From Caulobacter ginsengisoli (GTDB taxonomy: Bacteria; Pseudomonadota; Alphaproteobacteria; Caulobacterales; Caulobacteraceae): a stretch of DNA of 64,000 nucleotides. Where the stretch lies: contig NZ_JAUSVS010000010.1 in assembly GCF_030814835.1 (NCBI RefSeq), positions 88,408 through 152,407 of the forward strand. Direction: 5' to 3'. Position numbers and translations under genes: made by a program. This document shows, piece after piece, positions 16,403 to 26,217 of this stretch (within the stretch, counting starts at the first letter, position 1; every line of letters starts with the position of its first letter). Under the pieces are notes generated by a model that saw nothing but the letters and a program-made list of their open reading frames with translations, was not told the DNA's origin and searched no databases.

Positions 16403-18562
16403 ATGCCCCGCATAGCCGCCGTCCTCATCCCCATGCCGCTCCCCGAACCGTTCGACTATGCCGAGCCGGAGGGCATGGGCCTGGAGGTCGGCGACCAGGT
16501 GGCCGTGCCGCTGGGGCCCCGGGTGATGCGGGGCGTGGTGGTCTCGGTGCGAGACGGCGCGGGGCATAACCGGCCGCTCAAGCCGGTGATCGAGAAGCTG
16601 GCCGATCCGCCCCTGCCGGCCAGCACCCTGGCCTTCGTGCAGTGGGCGGCGCGCTATGCGGTCGACGCCCCGGCCTGGCCGCTGGCCATGGCGCTGCGGG
16701 GGCTAAGGGCGCCCAAGCCCAAGCCTGAGAAGCAGCTGGTCCTGACCGGAACCCAGCCGGCCCGGATGACGCCCGCCCGCCAGCGGGTGCTGGACGCGGC
16801 CCAGGATCATCTGGCCCCGCCGGCCCTGGCTGCCGCGGCCGGTGTCTCGGCCGGGGTGATCAAGGGACTGGTCGAGGAAGGGGTGCTGGAACTGCGGTTG
16901 GTCGAGACGCCCGCGGCCTTCGACCCGCCCGACCTTGGCCTGCCCGGCGCGACATTGAACCCCAGCCAGCGGGCCGCCGCCGACGCCCTCACCGGGATGA
17001 TCGCAGAGGGCGGCTTCCAGGCCGCCCTGCTCGACGGGGTGACCGGGTCGGGCAAGACCGAGGTCTATCTGGAGGCCGTCGCCGCCGTTCTGGCCGCTGA
17101 CCCCGACGCCCAGGTGCTGGTGCTGCTGCCCGAGATCGCCCTGACCCAGGCGGTATTGGCCCGCTTTGAGCAGCGGTTCGGGGTCGCCCCGGCCGAGTGG
17201 CACAGCGCCGTGCCCCCGCCCCGCCGCCGGCGGACCTGGGAAGCGGTGCAGGCGAACCGCTGCCGGATCGTGGTCGGGGCGCGGTCGGCGCTGTTCCTGC
17301 CCTTCGCGCATCTGAAGCTGATCGTGGTCGACGAGGAGCACGACGCCTCCTTCAAGCAGGAGGAGGGCTTCATCTACCAGGCCCGCGACCTGGCGGTGGC
17401 CCGGGCCCATCTGGAGAAGGCGGCCATTATCCTGGCCTCGGCGACGCCCTCGCTGGAGAGCCTGTGGAACGCCCAGCAGGGCCGCTATCGCTGGCTGAAG
17501 CTGAACCAGCGGCACGGCGTGGCCCAGATGCCGGACGTGTCGCTGATCGACCTGCGCGAGACCCCGCCCGAGACCGGCCGCTGGCTGTCGGCGCCGCTGG
17601 TCCACGCCATGATCGAGACCCTGGAGCGCGGCGAGCAGGTGCTGCTGTTCCTCAACCGCCGGGGCTATGCGCCGCTGGTGCTGTGCCGGGCCTGCGGCGA
17701 GCGGATGACCGCGCCGGACACCGACAGCTGGCTGGTCGAGCACCGCTATACCGGCCGGCTGGTCTGCCACCTGACCGGCTTTTCCATGCCCAAGCCCGAC
17801 CGCTGCCCCCATTGCGGGGCGCAGGACAGCCTGGTCGCCGTGGGACCGGGCGTGGAGCGGGTGGAGGAAGAGGCGCGCAGCCTTTTCCCCGACGCCCGCA
17901 TCGCCGTCTTCAGCTCCGACACCGTCGAGAGCGCCGAGGCGGCGCGTGAGCTGGTCGGGGCGATGGAGGATGGGCGGATCGACATCCTGGTGGCCACCCA
18001 GGCGGCGGCCAAGGGCCACAACTTCCCGAACCTGACCCTGGTGGGGGTGGTGGACGCGGACCTCGGCCTGCGCGGCGGGGATTTGCGGGCCGGAGAGCGG
18101 ACCTTCCAGCTGCTGGCCCAGGCCTCGGGCCGGGCGGGGCGCAAGGAACGGCCGGGCCGGGCCATGCTGCAGACCTATGCCCCGGACCACCCGGTCATGC
18201 AGGCCCTGGCGGCCCAGGACCGCGACGCCTTCATCGAGGCCGAGATGACGGCGCGGGAGCTGTCGGGGTTGCCGCCGTTCGGGAGGCTGGCGGCGGTGAT
18301 CGCCTCGGGAACCGATCCGGTGGTGCTGGAGGACTATGTGCGGGCCCTGGCGGCGGCGGTTCCCAATGCCGAGGGAGTTGAGGTGTTCGGCCCGGCCGAT
18401 GCGCCTCTGGCGTTGGTGCGGGGGCGGCGTAGGAAGCGGCTGCTGGTGCGGGCCGACCGGTCGGTGGACCTGCAGGCGTTTTTGTCGGCCTGGCGGGCGC
18501 GGGTGAAGGTCCCGAGTTCGGTGCGGGCGGTGTTTGACGTGGATCCCTACAGCTTCCTCTAG
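16403..18562 (+). CDS. priA: Primosomal helicase PriA (one zinc site degenerate)
   Basis: 719 aa. PriA reloads the replicative helicase at stalled forks. Order: 3'BD-like N-terminal domain (1-100), winged-helix region, Walker [11 protein letters not shown] (Lys218), DEEH box (310-313) and helicase motifs to the C-terminus. The zinc region is odd. Cys428, Cys431, Cys468 and Cys471 (site 1) are present. Of the four ligands of site 2, three are replaced: the expected positions read Ala437, Thr440, Cys455 and Thr458. The ATG at 16403 is the start matching the family N-terminus ([19 protein letters not shown]). Confidence 0.95.
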   Translation: MPRIAAVLIPMPLPEPFDYAEPEGMGLEVGDQVAVPLGPRVMRGVVVSVRDGAGHNRPLKPVIEKLADPPLPASTLAFVQWAARYAVDAPAWPLAMALRGLRAPKPKPEKQLVLTGTQPARMTPARQRVLDAAQDHLAPPALAAAAGVSAGVIKGLVEEGVLELRLVETPAAFDPPDLGLPGATLNPSQRAAADALTGMIAEGGFQAALLDGVTGSGKTEVYLEAVAAVLAADPDAQVLVLLPEIALTQAVLARFEQRFGVAPAEWHSAVPPPRRRRTWEAVQANRCRIVVGARSALFLPFAHLKLIVVDEEHDASFKQEEGFIYQARDLAVARAHLEKAAIILASATPSLESLWNAQQGRYRWLKLNQRHGVAQMPDVSLIDLRETPPETGRWLSAPLVHAMIETLERGEQVLLFLNRRGYAPLVLCRACGERMTAPDTDSWLVEHRYTGRLVCHLTGFSMPKPDRCPHCGAQDSLVAVGPGVERVEEEARSLFPDARIAVFSSDTVESAEAARELVGAMEDGRIDILVATQAAAKGHNFPNLTLVGVVDADLGLRGGDLRAGERTFQLLAQASGRAGRKERPGRAMLQTYAPDHPVMQALAAQDRDAFIEAEMTARELSGLPPFGRLAAVIASGTDPVVLEDYVRALAAAVPNAEGVEVFGPADAPLALVRGRRRKRLLVRADRSVDLQAFLSAWRARVKVPSSVRAVFDVDPYSFL

Positions 18563-18604
18563 CGCTTCCCATCCAAGAGCGCATGGAGAACGGGCCGAGA
18601 GGTT

Positions 18605-18799
18605 CTCCGCAAATCCTCCCCCGGAGGGGGAGGGGGACCGCCCGGAGGGTGGTGGAGGGGGTTGCCGCCGCCGACCACGCCCGAAAGCAAGTCCTCAGCC
18701 GATCCGCCGCATTCTCTCCTGACGCTCAGCGGCAGCGTAAACCCCCTCCACCATGCTCCGCATGGTCCCCCTCCCCCTCCGGGGGAGGATTTTCGCGGA
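18605..18799. repeat. Long inverted repeat between convergent genes
   Basis: Two arms of about 57-60 bp (18605-18662 and 18739-18799) are reverse complements with a few mismatches, each containing the hairpin CCTCCCCC-GGAGGGGG and the GGTGGAGGGGGTT edge. The central 76 bp show no other structure. No gene lies in the priA/terC gap. Confidence 0.75.
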
Positions 18800-18851
18800 C
18801 CGGCTCATCGAAATTCCAGGCGCGATAGCCTCCCATCGAGGGGGAAGGCTT

Positions 18852-19649
18852 CTACAGCTCCGTCGGATCCTGCGCCGCCTTCGCCCGCCTTGCCCTCGCC
18901 AACATGTTCAGCCCTTCCACCCCGCCTGAAAACGCCATCGCCGCGTAGATGTAGCCCTTGGGGACATGCACGCCGAAACCGTCGGCGATCAGCACCGCGC
19001 CGATCATCAGCAGGAACCCCAGGGCCAGCATGACCACGGTCGGGTTGGCGTTGATGAAGTTCGACAGCGGGTCGGCGGCGATCAGCATCATGATCACCGC
19101 CAGGATCACCGCGGTGATCATGATCGGCAGGTCGTCGGTCATGCCCACGGCCGTGAGGATCGAGTCGATCGAGAAGACGATGTCCAGCATGAGGATCTGG
19201 ACGATGGCCGCGCCGAAGTTCTGGACCACCGCCTTGGTGAACCCCGGGTCGCCCTCCTGCGGCGCGGGGTCGACGGCATGGTGGATTTCCCGCGTGGCCT
19301 TCCAGAGCAGGAAGAGGCCGCCGGCGATGAGGATCAGGTCGCGCCAGGAAAAGGCGGTCTCGAAGGTCGGGTGGCCGCCGTCATGGGTCGGTCCGGTCAG
19401 GCCCAGATCGAACACCGGCTTGGTCAGGGCGGTCAGCCAGACCAGGGTCGAGAGCAGGACGATCCGCATGACCAGGGCCAGGGAGATACCGATCCGCCGG
19501 GCCTTGGTGCGCTGATGCTCGGGCAGCTTGTTGGAGAGGATGGCCACGAAGACCAGGTTGTCGATCCCCAGCACCACCTCCAGGACCACCAGGGTGACCA
19601 GGGCGAGCCAGGCGGCGGGATCGGCGACCAGATGCAACAGACTGTCCAT
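18852..19649 (-). CDS. TerC-family integral membrane protein
   Basis: 265 aa. TerC family, with about seven membrane helices and the signature acidic residues in the first helix ([14 protein letters not shown]) and the matching later helix ([18 protein letters not shown]). TerC homologues are linked to tellurite resistance and to manganese export. The ATG at 19649 is preferred to the TTG at 19652; AAGGAG lies about 14 bp upstream. The C-terminus ends in a short basic cytoplasmic tail. Confidence 0.9.
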   Translation of the reverse strand: MDSLLHLVADPAAWLALVTLVVLEVVLGIDNLVFVAILSNKLPEHQRTKARRIGISLALVMRIVLLSTLVWLTALTKPVFDLGLTGPTHDGGHPTFETAFSWRDLILIAGGLFLLWKATREIHHAVDPAPQEGDPGFTKAVVQNFGAAIVQILMLDIVFSIDSILTAVGMTDDLPIMITAVILAVIMMLIAADPLSNFINANPTVVMLALGFLLMIGAVLIADGFGVHVPKGYIYAAMAFSGGVEGLNMLARARRAKAAQDPTEL

Positions 19650-19789
19650 CAATTCCTGCGAGGCTCCTTTGACGCATGACCCCTCTATCTAGGGGATCGG
19701 GCGAACGGTTGAAGCCTTCTCGCAAATTTCGCGTGGCGCGCGATTTGCTGGGGTCCGGCGGAACTGGCCGAAAATGAAACGGGGCCGCC

Positions 19790-20881
19790 ATGCCTGACGC
19801 CGCCAATATCCGTCCGCTGACCTCGCTGCGCTTCTTCGCGGCGCTGTGGGTGGTGCTGTTCACCTACTGGGAAAACCTGGCCACGACGGCCACGCCGGCC
19901 TTCGTCACCCGGGGCGGGCTGGGGGTCGAGCTGTTCTTCGTGCTGTCGGGTTTCATTCTGAGCCATGTCTATCTGACCAGCTTCGGCGAGGGCCGTTTCC
20001 GCTATGGATCGTTCCTGTGGAACCGGCTGGCGCGGGTCTATCCGCTGCACATCGTCACCCTGTTCGGGCTGATCGCCCTGGCCGTGGCGGCGACGGCGGC
20101 CGGTATCGCGGTCGACGACAACCTGCTGTCCTGGCGCTCGCTGCCCGCCAACCTGCTCATGCTGCAGGCCTGGGGCCTGGCCCCCGACGCGGCCTTCAAC
20201 CATCCGGCCTGGTCGATCTCGGCCGAGTGGTTCGCCTATGTCACCTTCCCGGCCTTCGCCTGGGCCTTCTGGCGGCTGCGCCACAGGCCGTGGCTGGCCC
20301 TGGGCCTGACGCTGGCCTTCCTGGCCGTCCTTTATCCGCTGTTCCAGGCCCTGGCCGGGTTTCCGCTGACCGAGGCGACGATTCGTTGGGGCGCGCTGCG
20401 CATCGTGCCCTGCTTCGCCCTGGGCTGCGCGATGTTCACATTATGGCGAGCCGGCGCGGTCCGCAGCGCCCGTTCGGCCGCCCTGGGCGCCGCTTTGATG
20501 GGCGCCGGATTGCTGATCGGCGCCTCTTTTGGAGCGCCCGGACCCCTGATGGTGGCCGGTTTTGGCGGGCTGATCCTCTTCCTGGCGGGCCTGGCCCAGC
20601 ACGGTTCGACTTTCGGATCGCAGCCGGTCTTCGTGTATCTGGGTGAGATCAGCTACTCGACCTACATGATCTGCGTGCCCTGGAAGATTCTATTCGTTAA
20701 TCTCGCTGCCCGACTGTTGAATCTCGAAGGGGATAGACTGCCACTGCCCGTGTGGCTGATCTTCCTCGCAGCTATCGTTCCACTGTCGGCGCTGTCGTAT
20801 CATCTGGTCGAGAAGCCGGCCCGGGAGCGTATGAAACTCATTGCCGGGGCCTGGAAGACGCGACAGTCGGTCGCCGTCTGA
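19790..20881 (+). CDS. Acyltransferase-3 family membrane protein
   Basis: 363 aa, about ten membrane helices. It opens with IRPLTSLRFFAALWVVLF, which includes the catalytic-type Arg-Phe of the acyltransferase-3 family. VELFFVLSGFILSHVY and LARVYPLHIVTL follow. Such enzymes O-acetylate or acylate extracellular polysaccharides, peptidoglycan or lipids. No polysaccharide gene cluster surrounds it, so its target is unknown. Base composition falls slightly near the 3' end. Confidence 0.9.
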   Translation: MPDAANIRPLTSLRFFAALWVVLFTYWENLATTATPAFVTRGGLGVELFFVLSGFILSHVYLTSFGEGRFRYGSFLWNRLARVYPLHIVTLFGLIALAVAATAAGIAVDDNLLSWRSLPANLLMLQAWGLAPDAAFNHPAWSISAEWFAYVTFPAFAWAFWRLRHRPWLALGLTLAFLAVLYPLFQALAGFPLTEATIRWGALRIVPCFALGCAMFTLWRAGAVRSARSAALGAALMGAGLLIGASFGAPGPLMVAGFGGLILFLAGLAQHGSTFGSQPVFVYLGEISYSTYMICVPWKILFVNLAARLLNLEGDRLPLPVWLIFLAAIVPLSALSYHLVEKPARERMKLIAGAWKTRQSVAV

Positions 20882-20956
20882 CGGCTTAAAGAGTCTTTTC
20901 ATTCGGCCGTAGTAGGGGTATCCCCCTTGCGTCGGAAACAGGGGGAGCCCACCAGC

Positions 20957-21640
20957 ATGCGTCAACGGACCAGAACCCAGATCGGTTCCCTGGCCGCCGC
21001 ATTGGTGCTCAGTCTCATTCCCGCTGCCCAGGCCGCCGCCGGCGTCTATTGGCAGTGCGTGCCGTTCGCGCGCCTGATGTCCGGCATTCAGATCTTCGGC
21101 GACGCCCGCACCTGGTGGGACCAGGCGACGGGCGTCTACGATAAGGGCTTCGCGCCCAAGGTCGGCTCGGTGCTCTGCTTCCGTCCCACCGACCGCATGA
21201 AGCTGGGCCACGTGGCCGTGGTCAGCCGCATCGTCACCGACCGCGTCATCCAGATCACCCACGCCAACTGGTCGATGATCGGCGGCGCCCGGGGCCAGGT
21301 CGAGAAGGACGTCACCGTCATCGACGTCTCGCCGGGCGGCGACTGGAGCCAGGTCAAGGTCTGGTACGACCCGATCCGCGATCTGGGCACCACCACCTAC
21401 CCGACCTACGGCTTCATCTATCCGAACGCCCAGGCCCTGCAGATGGCCCAGCTCAACGCCCGCCTGGCCGTCACCCAGAACAACGCCTTCGCCGCCGTGC
21501 AGTCCGCCGCCAGCCAGGTGGTGCAGTCCGCCGCGCCGATGCAAATCCTGAACCAGGCGGCCGACACCACCGACGCCCTCGCCGCCCTGATCCAGGCGGC
21601 CACCGGCGGCGGCGACAAGTCGGACAAGTCGGACAAGTAG
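20957..21640 (+). CDS. Secreted CHAP-domain protein
   Basis: 227 aa. A signal peptide (about 1-28, ending AAQAAAG) is followed by a CHAP amidase/peptidase-like domain. The domain contains the nucleophile-type Cys in YWQCVPFARLMSG and the His in MKLGHVAVVSRIV; Asn in THANWSM completes a plausible triad. CHAP proteins cleave peptidoglycan bonds. The Ala/Gln-rich tail (about 150-215) ends in a Lys-Ser-Asp tandem repeat (GGGDKSDKSDK). ATG at 20957 follows GGGGGAG. A near-palindrome GGGGTATCCCC at 20915-20925 lies upstream. CorA follows 67 bp later. Confidence 0.85.
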   Translation: MRQRTRTQIGSLAAALVLSLIPAAQAAAGVYWQCVPFARLMSGIQIFGDARTWWDQATGVYDKGFAPKVGSVLCFRPTDRMKLGHVAVVSRIVTDRVIQITHANWSMIGGARGQVEKDVTVIDVSPGGDWSQVKVWYDPIRDLGTTTYPTYGFIYPNAQALQMAQLNARLAVTQNNAFAAVQSAASQVVQSAAPMQILNQAADTTDALAALIQAATGGGDKSDKSDK

Positions 21641-21707
21641 GATTCCTTCCAGCGATTGACGCCAACACGCCGCCGGGCCATGTCCGGCGGATGCGAGAGG
21701 CTGTTCC

Positions 21708-22667
21708 ATGCTGACCCTGCTGCGCCGCGGCCAGGCGCGGATCGAACCGGTCGAGGTCGGCCCCTCCTGGGCCATGCCGGCCGATACGGTCTGGCTGGAC
21801 CTGGTCAATCCGACCCGCGACGAGGAGCTGGCCATCGAGGCGGCCACCAGCCTGCTGCTGCCCACCCAGCACGACATGCAGGAGATCGAGACCTCCTCAC
21901 GCCTCTATCAGGATCATGGGGCCAGCTTCATGACCGCCGTGGTCCTGGCCCACGCCAGCGACAACCCCGTGCTGGCGCCGGTGACCTTCGTGCTGTTCAA
22001 GGGCCGGCTGATCACCATCCGCTACGACCGGCCCGGCGCCTTCGAGCTGTTCGCCGCCCAGCTGGGCCGCGAGCCCGAGGTCTGCCAGGACGGGACCGGC
22101 GTATTCCTGGGCCTGCTGGACGCCATCATCGACCGCGTCGCCGACATCCTGGAGGAGACCTCGGCCGAGGTGGAGCTGGTCTCGCAGGAGATCTTCCGCC
22201 GGCCCGGCAAGACCGAGGCCTTCTCGGCCCTGCTGACGCGCCTGGGCCGGGCCCAGTCGGTGGACGGCAAGACCCGCGCCTCGCTGATCAGCCTGACCCG
22301 CATCCTGGGCTACAGCGGCCTGGTCGACGCCTTCGAGGGCGACAAGGAGCAGCGCGGCCGGCTGCGCTCGCTGCAGCGGGACGTGCAGTCCCTGGCCGAC
22401 CATGGCGGGCGGTTGTCGGGGGACATCACCTTCCTGCTCGACGCGGCGCTCGGCCTGATCAATGTCGAGCAGAACGCCATCATCAAGATCTTCTCGGTGG
22501 CCTCGGTGGTCTTCCTGCCGCCGACCCTGGTGGCCTCGATCTACGGCATGAACTTCAAACACATGCCCGAGCTGAACTGGATGGGCGGCTATCCGTTCGC
22601 CATCGGGCTGATGCTGGTCTCGATGCTGATCCCGCTGTGGTGGTTCAAGCGCAAGGGCTGGCTGTAG
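21708..22667 (+). CDS. corA: CorA-family divalent cation transporter
   Basis: 319 aa. A long N-terminal cytoplasmic domain is followed by two C-terminal membrane helices, with the pore signature YGMNFKHMPEL between them (GMN followed by MPEL). This is the CorA/ZntB architecture for Mg2+, Co2+ or Zn2+ passage; the first residues after GMN do not settle which ion. The protein ends in the basic motif WWFKRKGWL. The ATG at 21708 is in a weak ribosome-site context. Confidence 0.92.
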   Translation: MLTLLRRGQARIEPVEVGPSWAMPADTVWLDLVNPTRDEELAIEAATSLLLPTQHDMQEIETSSRLYQDHGASFMTAVVLAHASDNPVLAPVTFVLFKGRLITIRYDRPGAFELFAAQLGREPEVCQDGTGVFLGLLDAIIDRVADILEETSAEVELVSQEIFRRPGKTEAFSALLTRLGRAQSVDGKTRASLISLTRILGYSGLVDAFEGDKEQRGRLRSLQRDVQSLADHGGRLSGDITFLLDAALGLINVEQNAIIKIFSVASVVFLPPTLVASIYGMNFKHMPELNWMGGYPFAIGLMLVSMLIPLWWFKRKGWL

Positions 22668-22781
22668 CCGCGAGGTTTCGGCGTTTACCGTGCCAAAAAC
22701 AGCGGTTCCGGACCGATTCACCCCTTTGGTCTCTGGAAAAAGAACCGTTCTTTAAGGGGCAGGAGCCATCCTCTCCGCCCT

Positions 22782-23990
22782 ATGTCATCCACCTCCGCCA
22801 GCCTGTCTCGAAACTTCGACCATGCGGGCCTCAAGGAGGTTCTCGAGGGCCATAGCCGCTATCTGACCGGCCGGGCCGGCGGCCGGCGGGCGCATCTGGC
22901 CCATGCGGATCTCAGCAACTTCGTCCTGGCCGGGGTCGACCTTTCCGAGGCCGACCTGACCGCCGCCCGGCTGAACGCCGTCGATCTTTCCGGCGCGCGG
23001 CTGAACGGGGCGGTGCTGTTCGGGGCCGACCTGCGCGACGCCGACCTGCGCAACGCCAGCCTCTTGAAGACCGACCTGCGCGGCGCCTGCCTGCGCGGCG
23101 CCAACCTCTCCTGCGCCGACCTCTCGGGCGCCGACCTGCGCGAGGGGCTGATCGCCACCCAGGACATGACCAACGGCTTTCGCATCCTGCGCCACGACCG
23201 GCGCAAGGGCGAGCTGGACTATGCGGTGATGGAGGGGGCCAACCTGACCGGGGTGCAGACCTCCGAGTCCATCGCCGTCGACCTGTCGGACGCCAACCTC
23301 AAGGGCGCCCGGCTGGGCGGGGCGCGACTGGTCAAGGCGATCCTGGACGGCGCCGACATGACCGGCGCGAGCCTGTTCAACACCGACCTGGGCGGCGCCT
23401 CGCTGCGCCGGGCCATTCTGGTCGATCTCGAGCTGGAAGGGGCCAATCTCGAAAAGGCCGACCTGACCGGCAGCCTGCACGGTCCGCCGCCGGTGGTCTA
23501 TGTCGACGACCGGCCGCTGGGCGACGTGCTGGACGCCCATGAGCGGTTCTGCGTCACCGACGGGGCCGAGGGCGAGGCCGCCAAGGCCGTCGGCATCGAT
23601 TTCCGCCCCGCCCGCACGCTGCGTGGCCGCCGGCTGACAGGGCTGGCCGCGCCGGGGGCGGTGTTCTTCGGCCTGAACATGGAGGGGGCCCATCTGCAGG
23701 GGGCCGACCTCACCGGGGCCGACCTGCGCGGGGTCAACCTCAAGGGCGCCGACCTGCGCGGCGCCAAGCTGATGCGGGCCCAGCTCGACCGGGCCGACCT
23801 GCGCGAGGCCAATCTCGGCCCGCTGATGATCGCCGAGGGCCGCTACCTGCGCACCGACATGACCGGCGCGCGCCTGGCCCGGGCCGACCTGCGCGGCGCG
23901 GACCTGCGCCGGGTGCGGCTGTTCGAAGCCGACCTGGCCATGGCCAGGCTCGACGGCGCCGACCTGCGCGGGGCGGAGATGGAGGTCTGA
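22782..23990 (+). CDS. Pentapeptide-repeat protein with a central non-repeat domain
   Basis: 402 aa. Two blocks of A(D/N)LXX pentapeptides (about 40-125 and 155-230, then again about 280-402) would form right-handed beta-helices. The blocks are interrupted twice, by about 25 residues (ATQDMTNGFRILRHDRRKG) and by about 60 residues (PPVVYVDDRPLGDVLDAHER onward). Some pentapeptide proteins mimic DNA and bind gyrase, but most have no known role. ATG at 22782 with AGGAG about 15 bp upstream. Confidence 0.85.
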   Translation: MSSTSASLSRNFDHAGLKEVLEGHSRYLTGRAGGRRAHLAHADLSNFVLAGVDLSEADLTAARLNAVDLSGARLNGAVLFGADLRDADLRNASLLKTDLRGACLRGANLSCADLSGADLREGLIATQDMTNGFRILRHDRRKGELDYAVMEGANLTGVQTSESIAVDLSDANLKGARLGGARLVKAILDGADMTGASLFNTDLGGASLRRAILVDLELEGANLEKADLTGSLHGPPPVVYVDDRPLGDVLDAHERFCVTDGAEGEAAKAVGIDFRPARTLRGRRLTGLAAPGAVFFGLNMEGAHLQGADLTGADLRGVNLKGADLRGAKLMRAQLDRADLREANLGPLMIAEGRYLRTDMTGARLARADLRGADLRRVRLFEADLAMARLDGADLRGAEMEV

Positions 23991-24030
23991 TCTGCGGCCT
24001 GCGCTGCGGGTGGGTCTCTGCCTTTTAAGA

Positions 24031-24169
24031 TTTGTCCACGAACAACACGAACAACACGAACGGAGCCATAGGCGGCTTCGGCCGAAGGCCTATCGAATCT
24101 GAGGACCCTCCGGGTCGGGCGCGGGATCGGCTCAGCTTGTTCGTGTTGTTCGTGTTGTTCGTGGACAAA
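24031..24169. repeat. 31-bp perfect inverted repeat made of 9-bp tandem units
   Basis: The left arm (24031-24061) and right arm (24139-24169) are perfect reverse complements over 31 bp, separated by 77 bp. Each arm contains the 9-mer GAACAACAC twice in tandem, then GAAC. The spacer holds a second palindrome (ATAGGC...GCCTAT, 24068-24093) and one GANTC site (24095-24099). It lies between convergent genes. Confidence 0.85.
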
Positions 24170-24206
24170 AACCTTGCTGCAGTTTCGGCCGCATCGGTCT
24201 TGGGGA

Positions 24207-25067
24207 TTACATGCCTTTGCGCAGCGGCATCAGGTCCGGGAAGACCGGCTCGCGCTTTTCGGCCTTGGCCTTGAAGGTCTCGGCCATGTGCGGGCCGCTG
24301 AACATGCCGGTCTGCCAGACGGCGATATAGTCCAGCCCGTCCTTGATGGTGTGATCGCGGGCGTAGTTGATCATCACCTTCGAACCGGCGACGGCCAGGG
24401 GCGACTTGGACGCGATCTCGCGGGCCGTGGCCAGGGCGTGGGCGACCACGGCGTCGTGGTCGGGCAGCACCTCGTTGACCAGGCCGATGGCCTTGGCCTG
24501 CTCGGCGGGCAGGCGCCGGCCGGTATAGGCGAGTTCGCGCACCCAGCCCTCGGGGATCAGCTTGCAGAGGCGCGGGAAGGTGCCGACATCGGCGGTCATG
24601 CCGATATTGATCTCCATGATGCAGAAATAGGCGTCGGCGCTGCAGTAGCGGATGTCGCAGGCGCTGGTCATGTCGACCGCCCCGCCGATACAGGCGCCGT
24701 GGATGGCGGCGATCACCGGCATGCGGGCCTCGTCCAGGACCGAGAAGACGTCCTGCAGCTGATGGACATGACGGCGGAACATCTCGCCGGCCACGTGCGG
24801 GTCCTTCGGCCGGCCGCTGCTGTCCCCGACCCCGTCGAACACCGACAGGTCCATGCCGGCGCTGAAATGCTTGCCGGTCGAGGAGATGACGATGCAGCGG
24901 GCCAGGGCATTGTCGCTGATGTCGCGCACGATGACCGGCAGCTCGTTCCAGAACGCCCTGTTCATGGTGTTCATCTCGGCGGCCCGCTTCATGACGATGT
25001 GGGCGACCCCGGCCTCGATCGTAACGTCGAAACAGGTGAATTCGGTGGTGGCGGTGATGGCGTTCAT
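24207..25067 (-). CDS. Crotonase (dienoyl-CoA isomerase-like)
   Basis: 286 aa. Enoyl-CoA hydratase/isomerase fold with the oxyanion-hole segments SSTGKHFSAGMDLS and HGACIGGAVDMTSACDIRY. The stretch MTADVGTFPRLCKLIPEG, with Asp in place of one hydratase Glu, resembles Delta(3,5)-Delta(2,4)-dienoyl-CoA isomerases, which act in degradation of unsaturated fatty acids. The ATG at 25067 with GAGGAAA upstream is preferred to the longer frame. No other beta-oxidation gene is adjacent; an acyl-CoA dehydrogenase and a thioesterase lie elsewhere in the window. Confidence 0.88.
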   Translation of the reverse strand: MNAITATTEFTCFDVTIEAGVAHIVMKRAAEMNTMNRAFWNELPVIVRDISDNALARCIVISSTGKHFSAGMDLSVFDGVGDSSGRPKDPHVAGEMFRRHVHQLQDVFSVLDEARMPVIAAIHGACIGGAVDMTSACDIRYCSADAYFCIMEINIGMTADVGTFPRLCKLIPEGWVRELAYTGRRLPAEQAKAIGLVNEVLPDHDAVVAHALATAREIASKSPLAVAGSKVMINYARDHTIKDGLDYIAVWQTGMFSGPHMAETFKAKAEKREPVFPDLMPLRKGM

Positions 25068-25162
25068 CGGTGGTTTCCTCTCGTTGCCTGCATCATCCGC
25101 GCTGGACGCCGGGGAAGGCAAGAGTGGGGAAGGGACGCCGCGCTCGCTCCTCCTCCGTCGTC

Positions 25163-25286
25163 ATTCTAGGCCTTGTGCCTAGAATCCCGCTCTCCGCCGC
25201 ACGATCAGACAGCCGTCCAGCGCGGCGTTTCAACCGCTACTTTTGCAGCGAGCGGAACACGGGATCCTGGGCACAAGGCCCAGGAT
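25163..25286. repeat. Pair of related hairpins in inverted orientation
   Basis: Hairpin 1 (25163-25185) has stem ATTCTAGGC and loop CTTGT. Hairpin 2 (25264-25286) has stem ATCCTGGGC and loop ACAAG. Read in reverse, the second is an imperfect copy of the first including the GTCAT and CCCG flanks. They fill the divergent gap between the crotonase and hydrolase genes. Confidence 0.7.
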
Positions 25287-25352
25287 GACGGGTTTGGGGT
25301 TGCTGACGCCGCGTCAGTTCGGCCATGACGAAGGCCAGACGAGGGGATGGCC

Positions 25353-26210
25353 ATGGACGCCGACCAGATTCCGTATCGGCGCCGCCGTATCGCCATTTCG
25401 GGCGGGGAGATCGCCGGCATCGAGCTGGGCCCCGAAGAGCGACCGCTGGACATCCTCTTCCTGCACGCCAACGGCTTCAACGCCCTGACCTACCGCTCCA
25501 TCCTGGCCCCGCTGGCCAAGGACTACCGCATCCTGTCGGTCGACCAGCGCGGCCACGGCCTGACCAGCCTGCCGGCCGATCCGAGCGCCCAGAACAGCTG
25601 GTACGGCTTCCGCGACGACCTGATCGCGCTCCTGGACGCCCTGGACGCCCCGCCCCTGGTGCTGGGCGGCCATTCCATGGGCGGGGCGGCCAGCCTGATG
25701 GCCGCTGCCGAGCGGCCGGGAGCGGTCAAGGCGCTGGCCCTGTTCGATCCGGTGCTGATGCCAGCGACGGTCTCGGCCGAGATCCTGCGGGATACGCCGC
25801 TGGCTAGAGGGGCGCTGCGGCGGCGCGGCCAGTTCGCCAGTCGGCAGGATGTCGTGGAGTCCTATCGGGGACGCGGGGCGTTCAAGACCTGGTCCGAGGC
25901 GATGCTGGTCGACTATGTCCAGGACGGCTTTACGGAGAACACCGAGGGCGTGGGCCTGACCTGCACCCCGGGCTGGGAGGCGGCCAACTTCTCCTCGCCC
26001 CAGGGGAATGTGTTCAGCGCGTTCGGGAAGATCACCGTCCCGATCCACATCCTGCGGGCGGAAACGGGTTCGACCTTCAACATCGGCGAGCGGGCGGCGG
26101 GGCTGCCGGGCAATGTGCGGATCGAGACGATCGAAGGGACCAGCCACTTCCTGCCGATGGAACGGCCGGATCTGGTGCGCGACGCACTGACGGAGGCGGC
26201 ATCCCTGTAG
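25353..26210 (+). CDS. Alpha/beta hydrolase
   Basis: 285 aa from the ATG at 25353, which has GAGGGG six bases upstream; the ATG at 25347 is also possible but too close to that site. Alpha/beta-hydrolase fold with HANGFN (oxyanion region), the nucleophile elbow GGHSMGGAAS, Asp in ALFDPVL or later, and the catalytic His in GTSHFLPMERP. No lid or signal peptide. Substrate is unknown. It is divergent from the crotonase gene. Confidence 0.88.
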   Translation: MDADQIPYRRRRIAISGGEIAGIELGPEERPLDILFLHANGFNALTYRSILAPLAKDYRILSVDQRGHGLTSLPADPSAQNSWYGFRDDLIALLDALDAPPLVLGGHSMGGAASLMAAAERPGAVKALALFDPVLMPATVSAEILRDTPLARGALRRRGQFASRQDVVESYRGRGAFKTWSEAMLVDYVQDGFTENTEGVGLTCTPGWEAANFSSPQGNVFSAFGKITVPIHILRAETGSTFNIGERAAGLPGNVRIETIEGTSHFLPMERPDLVRDALTEAASL

Positions 26211-26217
26211 GCGGCCT

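Noticed and set aside
21604..21640. The Lys-Ser-Asp tandem at the CHAP protein end as a frameshift artefact
   Set aside because: The tandem GACAAGTCG repeat stays in frame up to a proper stop and needs no correction; it is only a short low-complexity tail.
24031..24169. Possible CRISPR array because of the repeated GAACAACAC units
   Set aside because: Units are 9 bp in direct tandem with no spacers, and the structure is an inverted repeat; no cas genes are nearby.
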